Shown: positions 16,969 through 25,512 of the stretch, in pieces
Numbering within the stretch: position 1 is the stretch's first letter
Layout of the letters: each line of letters starts with the position of its first letter
Source of the DNA: CAHJXG01 sp964235485
GTDB taxonomy: Bacteria > Pseudomonadota > Alphaproteobacteria > Acetobacterales > Acetobacteraceae
DNA: 64,000 nucleotides
Direction of reading: 5' to 3'
NCBI GenBank assembly: GCA_964235485.1
Contig: CAXSAZ010000006.1
Location: 1-64,000, forward strand
Notes under the pieces: generated by a model
What the model saw: the letters and a program-made list of their open reading frames with translations, nothing else
What the model was told of the DNA's origin: nothing
Databases searched by the model: none
Position numbers and translations under genes: made by a program

Positions 16969-18291
16969 GGGCCCATCCGGGAATATCCGAATCGAGTGGC
17001 ATGAGATTGGCCCGGTTGCGGATTTCCGTTGCTTGAGGAGTTTGTTACCCCGTTCGGATGATTGATCCGCACCCGATCCGTAAGCGCTTCGCATCGCTGT
17101 GCCCGCACTTGAGCGAACGCGAGCGCCGCCTGTTTGCTGCGGCCGAGGCACGTGCCGCCGGATACGGCGGCATTGCCGCGGTGTCGGCGGCGACGGGCAT
17201 TGCAACGAGCACGATCGGCCGCGGCCTGAAGGAACTGACGGCCCCTGACACGCTGAACTCGAATCGGGTCCGCCGATCCGGTGGCGGGCGCAAGCTGCTG
17301 GTCGAGAAGGATGCGACGCTGCTCAACGACTTGCTGGCGTTGGTTGAGCCGAGCGAGCGTGGCGACCCGATGTCGCCGCTGCGCTGGACCTGCAAGAGCC
17401 TGTCGCAGCTGACGACCGCGTTGGTCGCCCAGGGCCACCGGATCGGCCGCACGGTGGTGGGCGAGTTGCTGCACCAGCAGAAGTTCCGCCTGCAGGCCAA
17501 CCGCAAGACCCGCGAAGGCGACAGCCACCCGGATCGGGATGCGCAGTTCGTGCACATCAACGGCAGCGTCAAGGCGGCGCTGGCAGCAGGCCAGCCGGTG
17601 ATCTCGGTGGACACCAAGAAGAAGGAGCTTGTGGGCGACTTCAAGAACGCCGGCCAGGCCTGGCGTCCCCGGGGCGAGCCGGAGGAGGTTCGGGTGCACG
17701 ACTTCCTGATCAAGGAGCTGGGCCGGGCGGTGCCGTATGGCGTCTACGATCTCGCCGCCAACACGGGCTGGGTCAGCGTCGGCATGAGCTGTGATACGGC
17801 GGCGTTCGCCGTGCAGACGATCCGCCGCTGGTGGGCCGAGATCGGCAGCACGCGCTATCCGGAGGCTACGCGGCTGGTGATCACCGCCGATGGCGGCGGC
17901 AGCAACGGCTCGCGCGTCCGGCTGTGGAAGCGTGAGCTGCAACGCCTTGCCGACGAACTGGGCATCGATGTCGCCGTGCACCACCTGCCACCCGGGACCA
18001 GCAAGTGGAACAAGATCGAGCACCGCCTGTTCTCGTTCGTCACGATGAACTGGAAGGCCCGACCGCTGGTCAGCTACCGCGTCATCGTCGACCTGATCGG
18101 CGCCACGACGACCGACACCGGGCTGACCGTGCGCTGCGAGCTGGACAGCGCCGACTATCCCAAGGGGATCGTCGTGTCCGACCGGGAGATGGACGGCCTC
18201 AACATCAGCCGCGATGCCTTCCACGGCGAGTGGAACTACACCTTGCAACCAACCAGCCCAACAATCCGAGCGCTTGTTTCCGGATGAACCC
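16969..18291 (+). mobile_element. ISAzo13-type insertion sequence, complete, with 3-bp target duplication
   Basis: 1323 bp. The ends are imperfect inverted repeats: left GGGCCCATCCGGGAA, right (reverse complement) GGGTTCATCCGGAAA. TTA occurs at 16966-16968 and again at 18292-18294, a 3-bp target-site duplication. It contains one transposase gene on the + strand. The element sits inside darT. Confidence 0.88.
17058..18287 (+). CDS. ISAzo13-family transposase
   Basis: 409 residues, full length for the family. Blocks seen: RLFAAAEARAAGYGGIAAVS near the start, GIATSTIGRGLKEL (helix-turn-helix), VISVDTKKKELVGDFKNAG (first catalytic Asp), ITADGGGSNGSR (second Asp) and HHLPPGTSKWNKIEHRLFS (final Glu). 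The three DDE residues appear intact. The stop codon lies within the right terminal repeat. The element could still be mobile. Confidence 0.9.
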   Translation: MIDPHPIRKRFASLCPHLSERERRLFAAAEARAAGYGGIAAVSAATGIATSTIGRGLKELTAPDTLNSNRVRRSGGGRKLLVEKDATLLNDLLALVEPSERGDPMSPLRWTCKSLSQLTTALVAQGHRIGRTVVGELLHQQKFRLQANRKTREGDSHPDRDAQFVHINGSVKAALAAGQPVISVDTKKKELVGDFKNAGQAWRPRGEPEEVRVHDFLIKELGRAVPYGVYDLAANTGWVSVGMSCDTAAFAVQTIRRWWAEIGSTRYPEATRLVITADGGGSNGSRVRLWKRELQRLADELGIDVAVHHLPPGTSKWNKIEHRLFSFVTMNWKARPLVSYRVIVDLIGATTTDTGLTVRCELDSADYPKGIVVSDREMDGLNISRDAFHGEWNYTLQPTSPTIRALVSG

Positions 18292-18641
18292 TTAGCCCGC
18301 CTTGCGCCACAACGCTCGCCAGATTGTCTGTATGGGTCATATGGATGATTAGCGTAGGTTGAGGAATTTTTCCTGGCATCCGGTACCATCATTGATGCGC
18401 GTTCCTCAATAGCAGCTTCACCCTCGCAGCCGAGCACAAAAATCTGTTCGCCGCATGACTGCGGAATTGCAACAAAAACTCAGTCTGTCCCCGCCACTGC
18501 AGCCAGTTGTGGTCATACCGCTTGCCCTGGCAGGCTGAATATCCAATTGGGGCCGGAAACCAAACGTAAGCAAACATTACTCGTCACTGTGGCATCCATC
18601 TTGCACCACCCAACCCACGCCCTCACCAAGGACCCCTCGCC

Positions 18642-19580
18642 ATGCCCCCAACCCGCCGCGCCGCCCTCGCGGCTGGCCTGTCCGCCCCGTTCGTATCCCG
18701 CATCGCCCGCGCCGACACCGTGGTGCGCATGGGCACCCTCAAGCTGATCCACGCCATCACCCCCTACTTCTACGAACGCTTCGTGCCGGACGGCCTGCGC
18801 GTCGAGGTCATCGCCTTTGAAAGCCCCACCGACGGCAAGGCGGCGGTCGTCACCCGGTCCATCGACTTCGGCACCTTCGGCATCGCCGCCGCGATCCAGG
18901 GCGCAGCGGCGCGGGAGCCGCTGACGGTGGTCGGCTCCGTTTGCAACAAGGGCATGGGCGTCGTGGCGCGGAAGGATGGCGGCATCGACAGCCTGAAGGA
19001 CCTGCGCGGGCGTCGGGTGGCGATCTGGCCCGGATCCACCCAGGAGGTGTTCATCCTGGACCGGCTGCGCATGGAAGGCATGTCGGTCCGCGACATCACC
19101 CCCGTCCGCGTCAGCTTCAGCGAGATGCACACGGCCCTCGCCCGCGGCGACGTGGACGCCTATGTGGGCGCGGAGCCGGCGCCCGGCGTGTCCGTCAGCA
19201 CGGGCATCGGCAAGATCGTCGAGTATCCCTATTCCACGCCCATGGGCAGCCTGAACCAGATCCTCGCCACCCACCGGGATACCGTGGCCGGGCGCCCGGA
19301 TCTGGTGCGGGCCATGGTGGGCCTGCAGCGCAAGGCGGCCGAGTTCGCCACGGGCCACCCGGACGAGACGGTCGCCATGGTGGTCGCCAAGCTCGGCCAG
19401 AAGCGGGACGCCATCGCCGTCTCCCTGCCGAACGTCGAGCTGAACTGGCGCATGACGCCGGAAATGATCGCCCAGGCCAAGACCTACGCCGAGCACATGC
19501 TGGAAGCGAAGCAGATCCGCGCCCTGCCCGACTTCGCCTTCCTCGACCCCCGCTTCTCGGACCAGGTCGCGGCCGCATAG
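18642..19580 (+). CDS. ABC transporter substrate-binding protein, nitrate/sulfonate/taurine type
   Basis: 312 residues with a twin-arginine signal (TRRAALAAGLSAPFVSRIARA). The mature part is an NMT1/SsuA-like binding domain: GTLKLIHAITPYFYERF, DFGTFGIAAAIQGAA, LKDLRGRRVAIWPGSTQEVF and DVDAYVGAEPAPGVS. It would capture a small anion or amine in the periplasm and pass it to the permease encoded 5 bp downstream. The ligand is not evident. The 262 bp upstream, after the darT start, contains no gene I can support. Confidence 0.85.
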   Translation: MPPTRRAALAAGLSAPFVSRIARADTVVRMGTLKLIHAITPYFYERFVPDGLRVEVIAFESPTDGKAAVVTRSIDFGTFGIAAAIQGAAAREPLTVVGSVCNKGMGVVARKDGGIDSLKDLRGRRVAIWPGSTQEVFILDRLRMEGMSVRDITPVRVSFSEMHTALARGDVDAYVGAEPAPGVSVSTGIGKIVEYPYSTPMGSLNQILATHRDTVAGRPDLVRAMVGLQRKAAEFATGHPDETVAMVVAKLGQKRDAIAVSLPNVELNWRMTPEMIAQAKTYAEHMLEAKQIRALPDFAFLDPRFSDQVAAA

Positions 19581-19585
19581 CGGAC

Positions 19586-20377
19586 ATGGCGCCGTCCCGC
19601 CTCCAGCGGTTGCAACTGCCGCTCGCCTTGGCGCTGCCCGTGCTGGCGCTCGGGGCCTGGTGGGCGTCCACCCGCGGCAGCGGCTACCGGCTGATCCCGG
19701 CGCCGGGCGAGGTCGGGCTGGCGCTGTGGGACCTGGCATTCGGCGGGATCAACGACGATGCGTTCAGCGGGATGCTGCTGACCCACGTGATCGCCTCCGC
19801 GTCCCGTGTGTACGGCGCGTTCCTGCTGGCTGCCGCCGTGGCGCTGCCGCTGGGCCTCCTCATCGGCCGCGTCTGGCTGGCGCGCGCCTTGCTCGACCCG
19901 GTGCTGCAGGTGCTGCGCCCGGTGCCGGTCACGGCGTGGCTGCCGTTGTCCATGATCGTGTTCGGCCTCGGCCCGCGCTCGGCCTTTTTCCTCGTGGCGC
20001 TCGGCGCCTTTTACCCCATCCTGGTCAACACGGTGTTCGGCGTGCGCAGCGTGGAGCCGCGGCTCTTCGAGGCGGCGGCGATGCTGGGCACGACGCCCAC
20101 CGCCATGTTCACGCGCGTGGTGCTGCCGGCGTCGCTGCCCGGCATCTTCACGGGCCTGCGGCTCGGCCTCGGGCTGTCCTGGGTCGTCATCGTGGTGGGC
20201 GAGATGACGGGGGTGGAAACGGGCCTGGGCGCCATGATCATGGACGCCCGGCAGTTGTCGCGCACCGAGATCGTGATCGCCGGCATGGTCACCATCGGCG
20301 CCGTGGGCTACCTGTCGGACCAGGCGGTGCTGCGGCTCGGCCGGCGGGTGCTGCGCTGGAGCCCGCAACACGGATGA
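19586..20377 (+). CDS. ABC transporter permease, SsuC/TauC type
   Basis: 263-residue inner membrane protein with about six hydrophobic segments. The EAA loop is seen as FEAAAMLGTTPTAMFTRVVLPASLPGIFTGLR (only the conserved E-A-A...G and L-P-x-x-x-P positions are used), followed by GLSWVVIVVGEMTG, typical of the SsuC/TauC/NrtB group. It overlaps the ATPase start (ATGA) and forms an operon with its neighbours. Confidence 0.88.
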   Translation: MAPSRLQRLQLPLALALPVLALGAWWASTRGSGYRLIPAPGEVGLALWDLAFGGINDDAFSGMLLTHVIASASRVYGAFLLAAAVALPLGLLIGRVWLARALLDPVLQVLRPVPVTAWLPLSMIVFGLGPRSAFFLVALGAFYPILVNTVFGVRSVEPRLFEAAAMLGTTPTAMFTRVVLPASLPGIFTGLRLGLGLSWVVIVVGEMTGVETGLGAMIMDARQLSRTEIVIAGMVTIGAVGYLSDQAVLRLGRRVLRWSPQHG

Positions 20378-21192
20378 CGCCCATGCCCGACGCCATCCGG
20401 GTGCAGTCGGTCACCAAGCGATTCGCCCGACCCGGCGGCGAGGTGGTGGCGTTGCAGGACACGCAGTTGAGCGTCGCCGGGGGCGAGTTCGTGTGCCTGA
20501 TCGGCGCCTCCGGCTGCGGTAAATCGACGCTCTTGCGCATCATCGCCGGGTTCGAGACCGCGAGCGAAGGCGAGGTCGAGGTGCGCGGCAAGCGGGTGGA
20601 AGGGCCGGGGCCGGAGCGCGGCATGGTGTTCCAGGACTACGGCCTGTTCCCCTGGCTGTCGGTCCGCCGCAACATCGGCTTCGGCCCGGAAAGCCGCGGC
20701 AAGGGGCGGGCGGAGGTCGCGGCCACCACGCAGCGGTTCCTCGACATGATCGGCCTCGCCGACTTCGCCGATGCCTACCCGCACCAACTGTCTGGCGGCA
20801 TGAAGCAGCGGGTCGCCATAGCCCGCGTGCTGGCCAACGACGCCCGCGTGGTGCTGATGGACGAGCCATTCGGCGCGCTGGACGCCATGACGCGGGAACG
20901 GCTGCAGGACGAGCTGCTGGCGCTGTGGGCCAGCACCGGCCTCACCGTCGTGTTCGTCACCCACGCCATCGAGGAGGCGATCTTCCTCGCCGACCGCGTG
21001 GTGGTCATGTCGCCTGGCCCCGGCCGCATCGTGCGCGACGTGCCGATTACCCTGGCCCGGCCGCGCGACGTGTCCTCCCCCGAGTTCAACGCGCTGCGGC
21101 GGGAGTTGTCGGTGCTGCTGCATTCCAACCACGCCAGCACGGCATCGCGCAGCGCATCGAGGCCTGGCCGGTCAAGCCGGCTGCCGCTCTAG
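20374..21192 (+). CDS. ABC transporter ATP-binding protein, SsuB/TauB type, with altered C-terminus
   Basis: 272 residues. Walker A GASGCGKST, Q-loop FQDYGLFPWLSV, signature LSGGMKQR, Walker B VVLMDEPFGALD and H-loop FVTHAIEEA are all present. The family normally ends soon after the LRRELSVLLH block. Here about 25 residues of Ser/Arg-rich sequence follow, and the stop at 21192 lies inside the reversed serine recombinase remnant. The tail is therefore probably junction DNA from the integrated element. The catalytic core looks complete. Confidence 0.85.
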   Translation: MTPMPDAIRVQSVTKRFARPGGEVVALQDTQLSVAGGEFVCLIGASGCGKSTLLRIIAGFETASEGEVEVRGKRVEGPGPERGMVFQDYGLFPWLSVRRNIGFGPESRGKGRAEVAATTQRFLDMIGLADFADAYPHQLSGGMKQRVAIARVLANDARVVLMDEPFGALDAMTRERLQDELLALWASTGLTVVFVTHAIEEAIFLADRVVVMSPGPGRIVRDVPITLARPRDVSSPEFNALRRELSVLLHSNHASTASRSASRPGRSSRLPL

Positions 21193-21335
21193 CCCTCGTC
21201 GCGGAAGACCTGTTCGTCGCTTACCGGATAGCCTTGCGCGGCGGCGCAGGCGCGCAAGGCGGCGAGTTGGCTGCCGATGGTTTGCTGGCGTTCTTGGCGT
21301 TCGGTTGAAACGCGGGCATAGAAGGCGACGGGCAT
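21189..21335 (-). pseudogene. Serine recombinase N-terminal stump
   Basis: MPVAFYARVSTERQERQQTI and GSQLAALRACAAAQGYPVSD are the start of a resolvase-type serine recombinase, with the catalytic Ser in YARVST. It ends after 48 codons, where it meets the end of the ABC ATPase gene. It marks the left edge of the integrated-element region. Confidence 0.75.
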
Positions 21336-21385
21336 GGCGGGGTTATCCTGGGTGATGGAACACAGGGAGCGAATGGGTTTGCGAT

Positions 21386-21791
21386 GTGTCGGAGGGGACA
21401 TGCGGCCCAGCAGCAGCCGGGGCGCGTTCAGCAGGGGGCGGCGCGGTGTGGGAAGCGTTGCGCCCGCATTGCCCGTTCCTGGCGGACCTGCCGCCGCTGG
21501 TGCCGCCAGATGTTCTGGTTACGGTGCCGCTCGAAAAGCTCCATTGGGCGGCCGGGCAGCATGTGGTCCAGCGGGAGGCGACGATCATTGCTGCTGCAAT
21601 GTCCTGCTGCATGGCCAACGGCGTGCCAGTGCTGCCCGTGCACGACGCGCTGATCGTGCCAGCAAGCCGGGTCAAGGTGGCCGAACGGGTGCTGCATGGG
21701 GCGTATTCGACACTTGGGCGCGTGATGCCACGGTTGGAAGCGCATACAAGGGGCGCCCTTGCACCACCCCTACCGCGCACCCCACGACGGC
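21386..21791 (+). pseudogene. C-terminal fragment of a mobile-element replication-type protein
   Basis: The frame contains EKLHWAAGQHVVQREATIIAA, GVPVLPVHDALIVPASRVK and AERVLHGAYS. A polymerase-like VHDALIVP block following a long helix is seen in plasmid and phage primase/polymerase-like proteins of alphaproteobacteria. Only the last 100 or so residues are present and the frame then runs into repeat DNA. The family is not certain. Confidence 0.35.
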
Positions 21792-21931
21792 ACCATCGCC
21801 GGGAACCGCGGGCAGCACGTCCACCGGCAAACGCCCTCCTACCCGGACTATCGAAAGGACCGCGGCGGAGACCGCAACGGGATATTGAGGGAACGCCGGG
21901 GCCGCATACCGAAATGTGAGGGGGCGACGTG
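21792..21931. repeat. 140-bp direct repeat, left copy
   Basis: Aligns without gaps to 27328-27467; the last 89 bp are especially close. Both copies share the block GAACGCCGGGGCCGCA and end in ACGTG. The left copy lies just outside attL; the right copy is near the right end inside the element. Confidence 0.8.
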
Positions 21932-21951
21932 CGATGGCGGAGAGAGTGGGA
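21932..21951. other. attL: duplicated 3' end of tRNA-Ser
   Basis: The 20-bp sequence CGATGGCGGAGAGAGTGGGA is repeated at 27548-27567, where it covers the 3' end of the tRNA-Ser gene. The flanks differ on both sides. This is the expected scar of tyrosine-integrase insertion at a tRNA 3' end and defines a 5.6 kb element. Confidence 0.85.
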
Positions 21952-22055
21952 CCCTCCGCACCACCCATCCCAAGCCCCTGATAACAAATAAAAACGAGGC
22001 ATCGCAATGCCTTGTGGGGTATCAACGTGGGGTGGTGACGTGGGGTGGTGTTGCG

Positions 22056-23456
22056 GTGGCGAAGCGAGATGTGCGCTGGTTGGAACAGCGGCGGCAGACT
22101 TGGTATGCGGTTCTCTATGTGCCGACGCCGCTTCAACCCGCGCTGGGAAAGAAGCTCCGCAAATCGCTTGGCACGCGGGACCTGATGGAAGCCCATCGGA
22201 GGCGGTTCGGGGTCCTTGCGGAGTTCCGCAAGCAGATCGAGGATGCCGCCCGCGGGGCGCCCGCTGGGTCCGCGATGGATGAACTGACCGCGACGGCGAT
22301 CCGCTTGCGTGAGGACCACGAGCGCCTGAAACGGGGCGAAGGGAGCATCGGGTCCGGCTGGGACGAAGAGGAAGGACCGGAAGCGTTTCACCGGGACCAC
22401 ATCACCGAATGGGCGGAGCAAGCCGGCAAGCGGCACGGGGCGGAGGCGGGCAGCACCCTGCGGCGGTTGGCACTCGGCGAAGCGACACCACTCATGCTTC
22501 ATGTCCCCGATTGGCTCCATGAGGGCGGGGTCAAGGGGCCGTTTGAGCCGGGAACCAAGGTCCAGCATGAGCGGACCCTTGCGGAGCTTGTCGAGTGGAT
22601 GAAGCAGGCCAAGCTTGCCCCCACCGTCGAAGCTGTTGACCGCCGCGCCGCGGGGCGCTTCGTGACCGAATGCCTGGCCCGGTCGGGGAGGCAGGGCAAA
22701 ACCATCGCCCGCATCGTGTCATCGTGCCGAAGCTACTGGACCTACCTGTTGCGGAAGGGCATCGCGCCCGGTGACAAAAACCCGTGGGACCATCAAGCCC
22801 CCCACAAGGGATCGCTCAAAGGGGTTTCGGAGGACACGGAACGGCCCTTCACGGATGCCGAGATGCGCCGCTTGTTGGCCGGGCCGGCGGATGCGGAGTT
22901 GGGGGACCTGATGCGGGTGGCGGCGCTGTCCGGCATGAGGATCGAGGAAATCTGTCTGTTGGAGGTTCGGGACTGCGCCGGGGATGCGTTCAACATCCGC
23001 AAGTCCAAGACGAAGGCGGGCATTCGCCAGGTGCCCATCCATCCGGCGTTGACCGCTATTGTTGCCAGCCGGTCCAAGGGGAAGGACCCCAAAGCCTACC
23101 TGTTCCACGAAGCGGGGCCGCTCAAGGCGGGCCACAAGCGATCCGCGGCAGTGTCCAAGCGGTTCGGCCATTACCGGCAGCGGCCCGGGGTGGCGGTGCA
23201 TGAGGCGGCGGAGGGCAAGCGCCGATCCCTGGTCAACTTCCATTCGTTCCGGCGCTGGTTCATCACGGAAGCGACCCGGGCCGGGCAACCGCTCCGGGTG
23301 GTTGAGCAGCTTGTCGGGCACCAGCCCCAAGGCATGACCATGGGGGTCTATTTCGGCGGGGACCTACCGGCGCAACTGCGGGCGTGCGTCGAAGCCGTGG
23401 CCCTGCCCAGCGACCCACCGGAGACCGCCTCAGAGGCCCCGCCAAAGGCCGCGTAA
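22056..23456 (+). CDS. Tyrosine recombinase/integrase of the tRNA-Ser element
   Basis: About 466 residues from a GTG at 22056 (VAKRDVRWLEQRRQTWYAVL). N-terminal SAM-like arm-binding and core-binding regions precede the catalytic domain: first Arg in LSGMRIEEICLLE, HSFRRWF with the His and second Arg, VGHQ, and the nucleophile Tyr in MTMGVYFGG. The frame stays open upstream to 21759, but that part crosses attL and repeat DNA. It begins 105 bp from attL, the usual position for an element's own integrase, and should catalyse excision and insertion at the tRNA-Ser site. Confidence 0.88.
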   Translation: MAKRDVRWLEQRRQTWYAVLYVPTPLQPALGKKLRKSLGTRDLMEAHRRRFGVLAEFRKQIEDAARGAPAGSAMDELTATAIRLREDHERLKRGEGSIGSGWDEEEGPEAFHRDHITEWAEQAGKRHGAEAGSTLRRLALGEATPLMLHVPDWLHEGGVKGPFEPGTKVQHERTLAELVEWMKQAKLAPTVEAVDRRAAGRFVTECLARSGRQGKTIARIVSSCRSYWTYLLRKGIAPGDKNPWDHQAPHKGSLKGVSEDTERPFTDAEMRRLLAGPADAELGDLMRVAALSGMRIEEICLLEVRDCAGDAFNIRKSKTKAGIRQVPIHPALTAIVASRSKGKDPKAYLFHEAGPLKAGHKRSAAVSKRFGHYRQRPGVAVHEAAEGKRRSLVNFHSFRRWFITEATRAGQPLRVVEQLVGHQPQGMTMGVYFGGDLPAQLRACVEAVALPSDPPETASEAPPKAA

Positions 23457-23591
23457 GGGGAACCAACAGAGACCTTTAGAACTGGCAAAAATTTCTGTTC
23501 GCCCAGCTCATAGGCCGCGCCCGCAGCTTTCCCCCCATCCGGGGGCCGTCCAGGGCCATAGGCGGGCCGCTACGGAGCAAGGTGGGGGCTG

Positions 23592-23969
23592 CTAGGTGGC
23601 CTTGGACGGGACAGGCTCAATCCGCACGGCACCCCGGGCAATCGCCATGGTCAATACGTGGGGGTCGGCAAGCGCCGCCTGGATCACCCCCGCACCTGCC
23701 GCACGTTGGGCGGAGCGCATGGCGAAGCCGCTGGACAGCAGCAGCCCCATGCAGGCCCACCACGGCAACCACAAGAGGCTGACCGGCCCGGCGATCAACA
23801 GGGCAAAGCCAAGGGTGCGCCGCCGCGCTTGTTGCACGCGCAAGCGGTGGGGGAGCAAGCCCGGGTCTCCGTAGAGGAAGCCCGCCTTGGAGTTGTCAGC
23901 CCGCAAGCGCAACGCACCACGGGCAACAGCCCGAACCAATGTGCCATGCGCCTCCGCTAGAACGTCCAT
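23592..23969 (-). CDS. Small hypothetical membrane protein
   Basis: 125 residues from an ATG at 23969 preceded by GGAAGGAAG. A hydrophilic N-terminus is followed by two adjacent hydrophobic segments (LGFALLIAGPVSLLWLPWWA, CMGLLLSSGFAM). No known domain is recognised. It is divergent from the serine recombinase gene, with operator-like repeats between them. Cargo or maintenance gene of the element; role unknown. Confidence 0.5.
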   Translation of the reverse strand: MDVLAEAHGTLVRAVARGALRLRADNSKAGFLYGDPGLLPHRLRVQQARRRTLGFALLIAGPVSLLWLPWWACMGLLLSSGFAMRSAQRAAGAGVIQAALADPHVLTMAIARGAVRIEPVPSKAT

Positions 23970-24041
23970 CTGGCAACTTCCTTCCGATACCGAACGGAAC
24001 CTACCAAGGCCAAAGCGTGACCTGTCCAGCCCCGCCAAGGC

Positions 24042-24051
24042 CATACAGAAA
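24042..24051 (+). promoter_or_regulatory. Operator-like half-site CATACAGAAA
   Basis: The same 10-mer occurs again at 24115-24124 and inverted at 24133-24142, all in the divergent spacer between 23969 and 24183. Confidence 0.45.
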
Positions 24052-24114
24052 CCCCGTCGCAAACGACCCCTTTCAAACCCAGCAAAGTCGGGACTTTCCG
24101 CAGCCCCATCCAGA

Positions 24115-24142
24115 CATACAGAAACCAGTTGATTTCTGTATG
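24115..24142. promoter_or_regulatory. Perfect inverted repeat, likely operator
   Basis: CATACAGAAA, 8-bp spacer, TTTCTGTATG: a perfect 10-bp dyad 41 bp before the serine recombinase start. A third half-site lies at 24042-24051. The arrangement suits a dimeric repressor acting on the divergent promoters of the element. A short palindrome GTTGCGCAAC follows at 24156-24165. Confidence 0.55.
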
Positions 24143-24182
24143 AGCTTGGGGCTTAGTTGCGCAACCAACATGGGAGCATAAC

Positions 24183-24803
24183 ATGGACAAGGCGAAGCGG
24201 GTTGCGGTCTATCTGCGGGTCAGCACGGATGGACAGACGGTGGACAACCAGCGGCGGGAGCTAGAGGCCGTGGCGGAACGGCGCGGCTGGCGCATCGTCC
24301 AATCCTACGAGGATGCGGCGATCAGCGGGACCAAGGGCCGGGACAAGCGCCCGGGTTTGGACGCCATGATGAAGGATGCAGCCCGAGGCCGCTTTGACCT
24401 GGTGATGGTGTGGGCCGTGGACCGGCTGGGACGCAGCACCGCCACCGTGGCACCCGTCATGGCGGAGCTTGGGGCGATGGGCGTTGGCTTCTACGCCGAC
24501 AAGGAAGGCATGGACGCCACCACCGCGCACGGGCGGGCGATGCTGCAAATGGCTTCCGTGTTCGCGGAGCTTGAGCGGGCGATGATCGTGGAACGGGTCA
24601 AGGCTGGGCTGGCACGGGCCAAGGTGAACCCCCGCAAGGGTGCCAAGGCCATCGGGCGTCCCAAGGTGGGGAACGACAAGGAAGCCGTCATCCGGGATCA
24701 CCTGGCAGCGGGGACGGGCATCGTGAAGGTGGCGGGGATTGCGGGCGTGGGCGTGGGCACTGTCCAGCGGGTCAAGCGGGCGATGGCAGGGGCCTCACAG
24801 TGA
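24183..24803 (+). CDS. Serine recombinase (resolvase/invertase type)
   Basis: 206 residues, full length for small serine recombinases. The catalytic Ser is in VYLRVSTDGQ near residue 14. The conserved blocks YEDAAISGTKGRDKRPGLD, VMVWAVDRLGRS and MLQMASVFAELERAMIVERV follow, then a C-terminal helix-turn-helix (AGIAGVGVGTVQRVKRAM). It may resolve or invert DNA within the element, or help its copy control. No crossover site could be assigned. It is divergent from the membrane protein gene across operator-like repeats. The following 256 bp up to 25060 hold no clear gene. Confidence 0.88.
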   Translation: MDKAKRVAVYLRVSTDGQTVDNQRRELEAVAERRGWRIVQSYEDAAISGTKGRDKRPGLDAMMKDAARGRFDLVMVWAVDRLGRSTATVAPVMAELGAMGVGFYADKEGMDATTAHGRAMLQMASVFAELERAMIVERVKAGLARAKVNPRKGAKAIGRPKVGNDKEAVIRDHLAAGTGIVKVAGIAGVGVGTVQRVKRAMAGASQ

Positions 24804-25059
24804 GCCGCAAGGGCACGGCAGGGGCATGGGGCGGGGCAGCGGCGGCTGTCCCCAGCGGGTTGCACCAAAGGGCATAAGTGCAGCCGACTACACCCACCAG
24901 ACCGCTCCCCCCTTTTCGACAAAGTGGAAGCGGCATTTCCAGACACTATCAGCCTACGCCCCGGCGCCGCCCGCTTGTCCACCGGCACCAAGCCCGGATT
25001 GGAGGCACACCGAAGCGGGGCAGGCTGAACCCCAACAATCAATCCCTGAAAGCTAGACC

Positions 25060-25512
25060 ATGCACGCCATGCACACGATCAAGCCCTCAATCGTTCCGTT
25101 TCAGGAACGTCGCAGGCCGTTCCTTACCCATGAGACCCGCCCCGATCCGGCCAATGACGGCCAGACGGTCTCAGTTGCCGTCGTCAACGTCCCGACGCCG
25201 GGCGGTGCCGTGGCACAGATCGACCTAGAAGATTTCAACCCGATCATGGAGGGCGGCTTCTCCGATCAGATGTGGATGCACTCGAATGGTCGGGAGCATT
25301 CCTACCTCCGCACGTCGCACCCGAACTTCCCGAACACGACCTTCACCGTCGCCCGCCTGATCTTGGGAGGGGCGCAGGGAATTCATGTGCGCTACCGCAA
25401 TCACAGCCCGTTGGACCTGCGCCGCAGCAACCTGGTTGTGCGAGAGGGCGCGTCGAAGGGCAATGAGGCCGCCGCGCTGGCGGAGACCACAGAGAACGAA
25501 GGCGCGTTCTAG
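25060..25512 (+). CDS. Hypothetical protein with a degenerate HNH/AP2-like end
   Basis: 150 residues. The C-terminal part VARLILGGAQGIHVRYRNHS, PLDLRRSNLVV has the layout of HNH-endonuclease-associated domains (usually D-H-I-D-G-N-x-x-N-R-R-x-N-L-R), but the catalytic His/Asn positions are replaced by Tyr, Arg and Ser. Nuclease activity is therefore unlikely; a DNA-binding role is possible. It may start a three-gene + strand run. The similarity is my reading of the pattern and is tentative. Confidence 0.55.
   Translation: MHAMHTIKPSIVPFQERRRPFLTHETRPDPANDGQTVSVAVVNVPTPGGAVAQIDLEDFNPIMEGGFSDQMWMHSNGREHSYLRTSHPNFPNTTFTVARLILGGAQGIHVRYRNHSPLDLRRSNLVVREGASKGNEAAALAETTENEGAF

Larger units (their letters stand above)
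16412..18379 (-). pseudogene. darT: DarT-like DNA ADP-ribosyltransferase toxin, split by an ISAzo13-type element
   Basis: The 3' part (16412-16965) encodes NIAYSSIQQQRAAKLV, VHDYVPFYFTRKSPMLY, FTDGHGIMAYTSFYDDL and KRRKQAEFLIW with the likely catalytic Glu. The 5' part lies beyond the IS: ATG at 18379, MPGKIPQPTLIIHMTHTDNL, ASVVAQGGL. Removing 16969-18291 and one copy of the TTA duplication joins the two in frame (AQGGLMSTAALQAAG) to give a 213-residue protein, the normal DarT length. The family also needs the N-terminal H-x-T-H region to bind NAD, so the downstream fragment is probably inactive. darG follows intact. Confidence 0.9.

Noticed and set aside
16659..18437. 592-codon minus-strand frame through the ISAzo13-type element
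   Set aside because: It is antisense to an intact transposase and only by chance joins darT text at its end.
18389..18577. 62-codon minus-strand frame upstream of darT
   Set aside because: No recognised product and no ribosome-binding site; it may be old IS sequence, but nothing confirms this.
22024..22050. Tandem GTGGGGTGGTG units as a CRISPR or VNTR
   Set aside because: Only two units without spacers. It is more likely the integrase leader or a recombinase-binding site.
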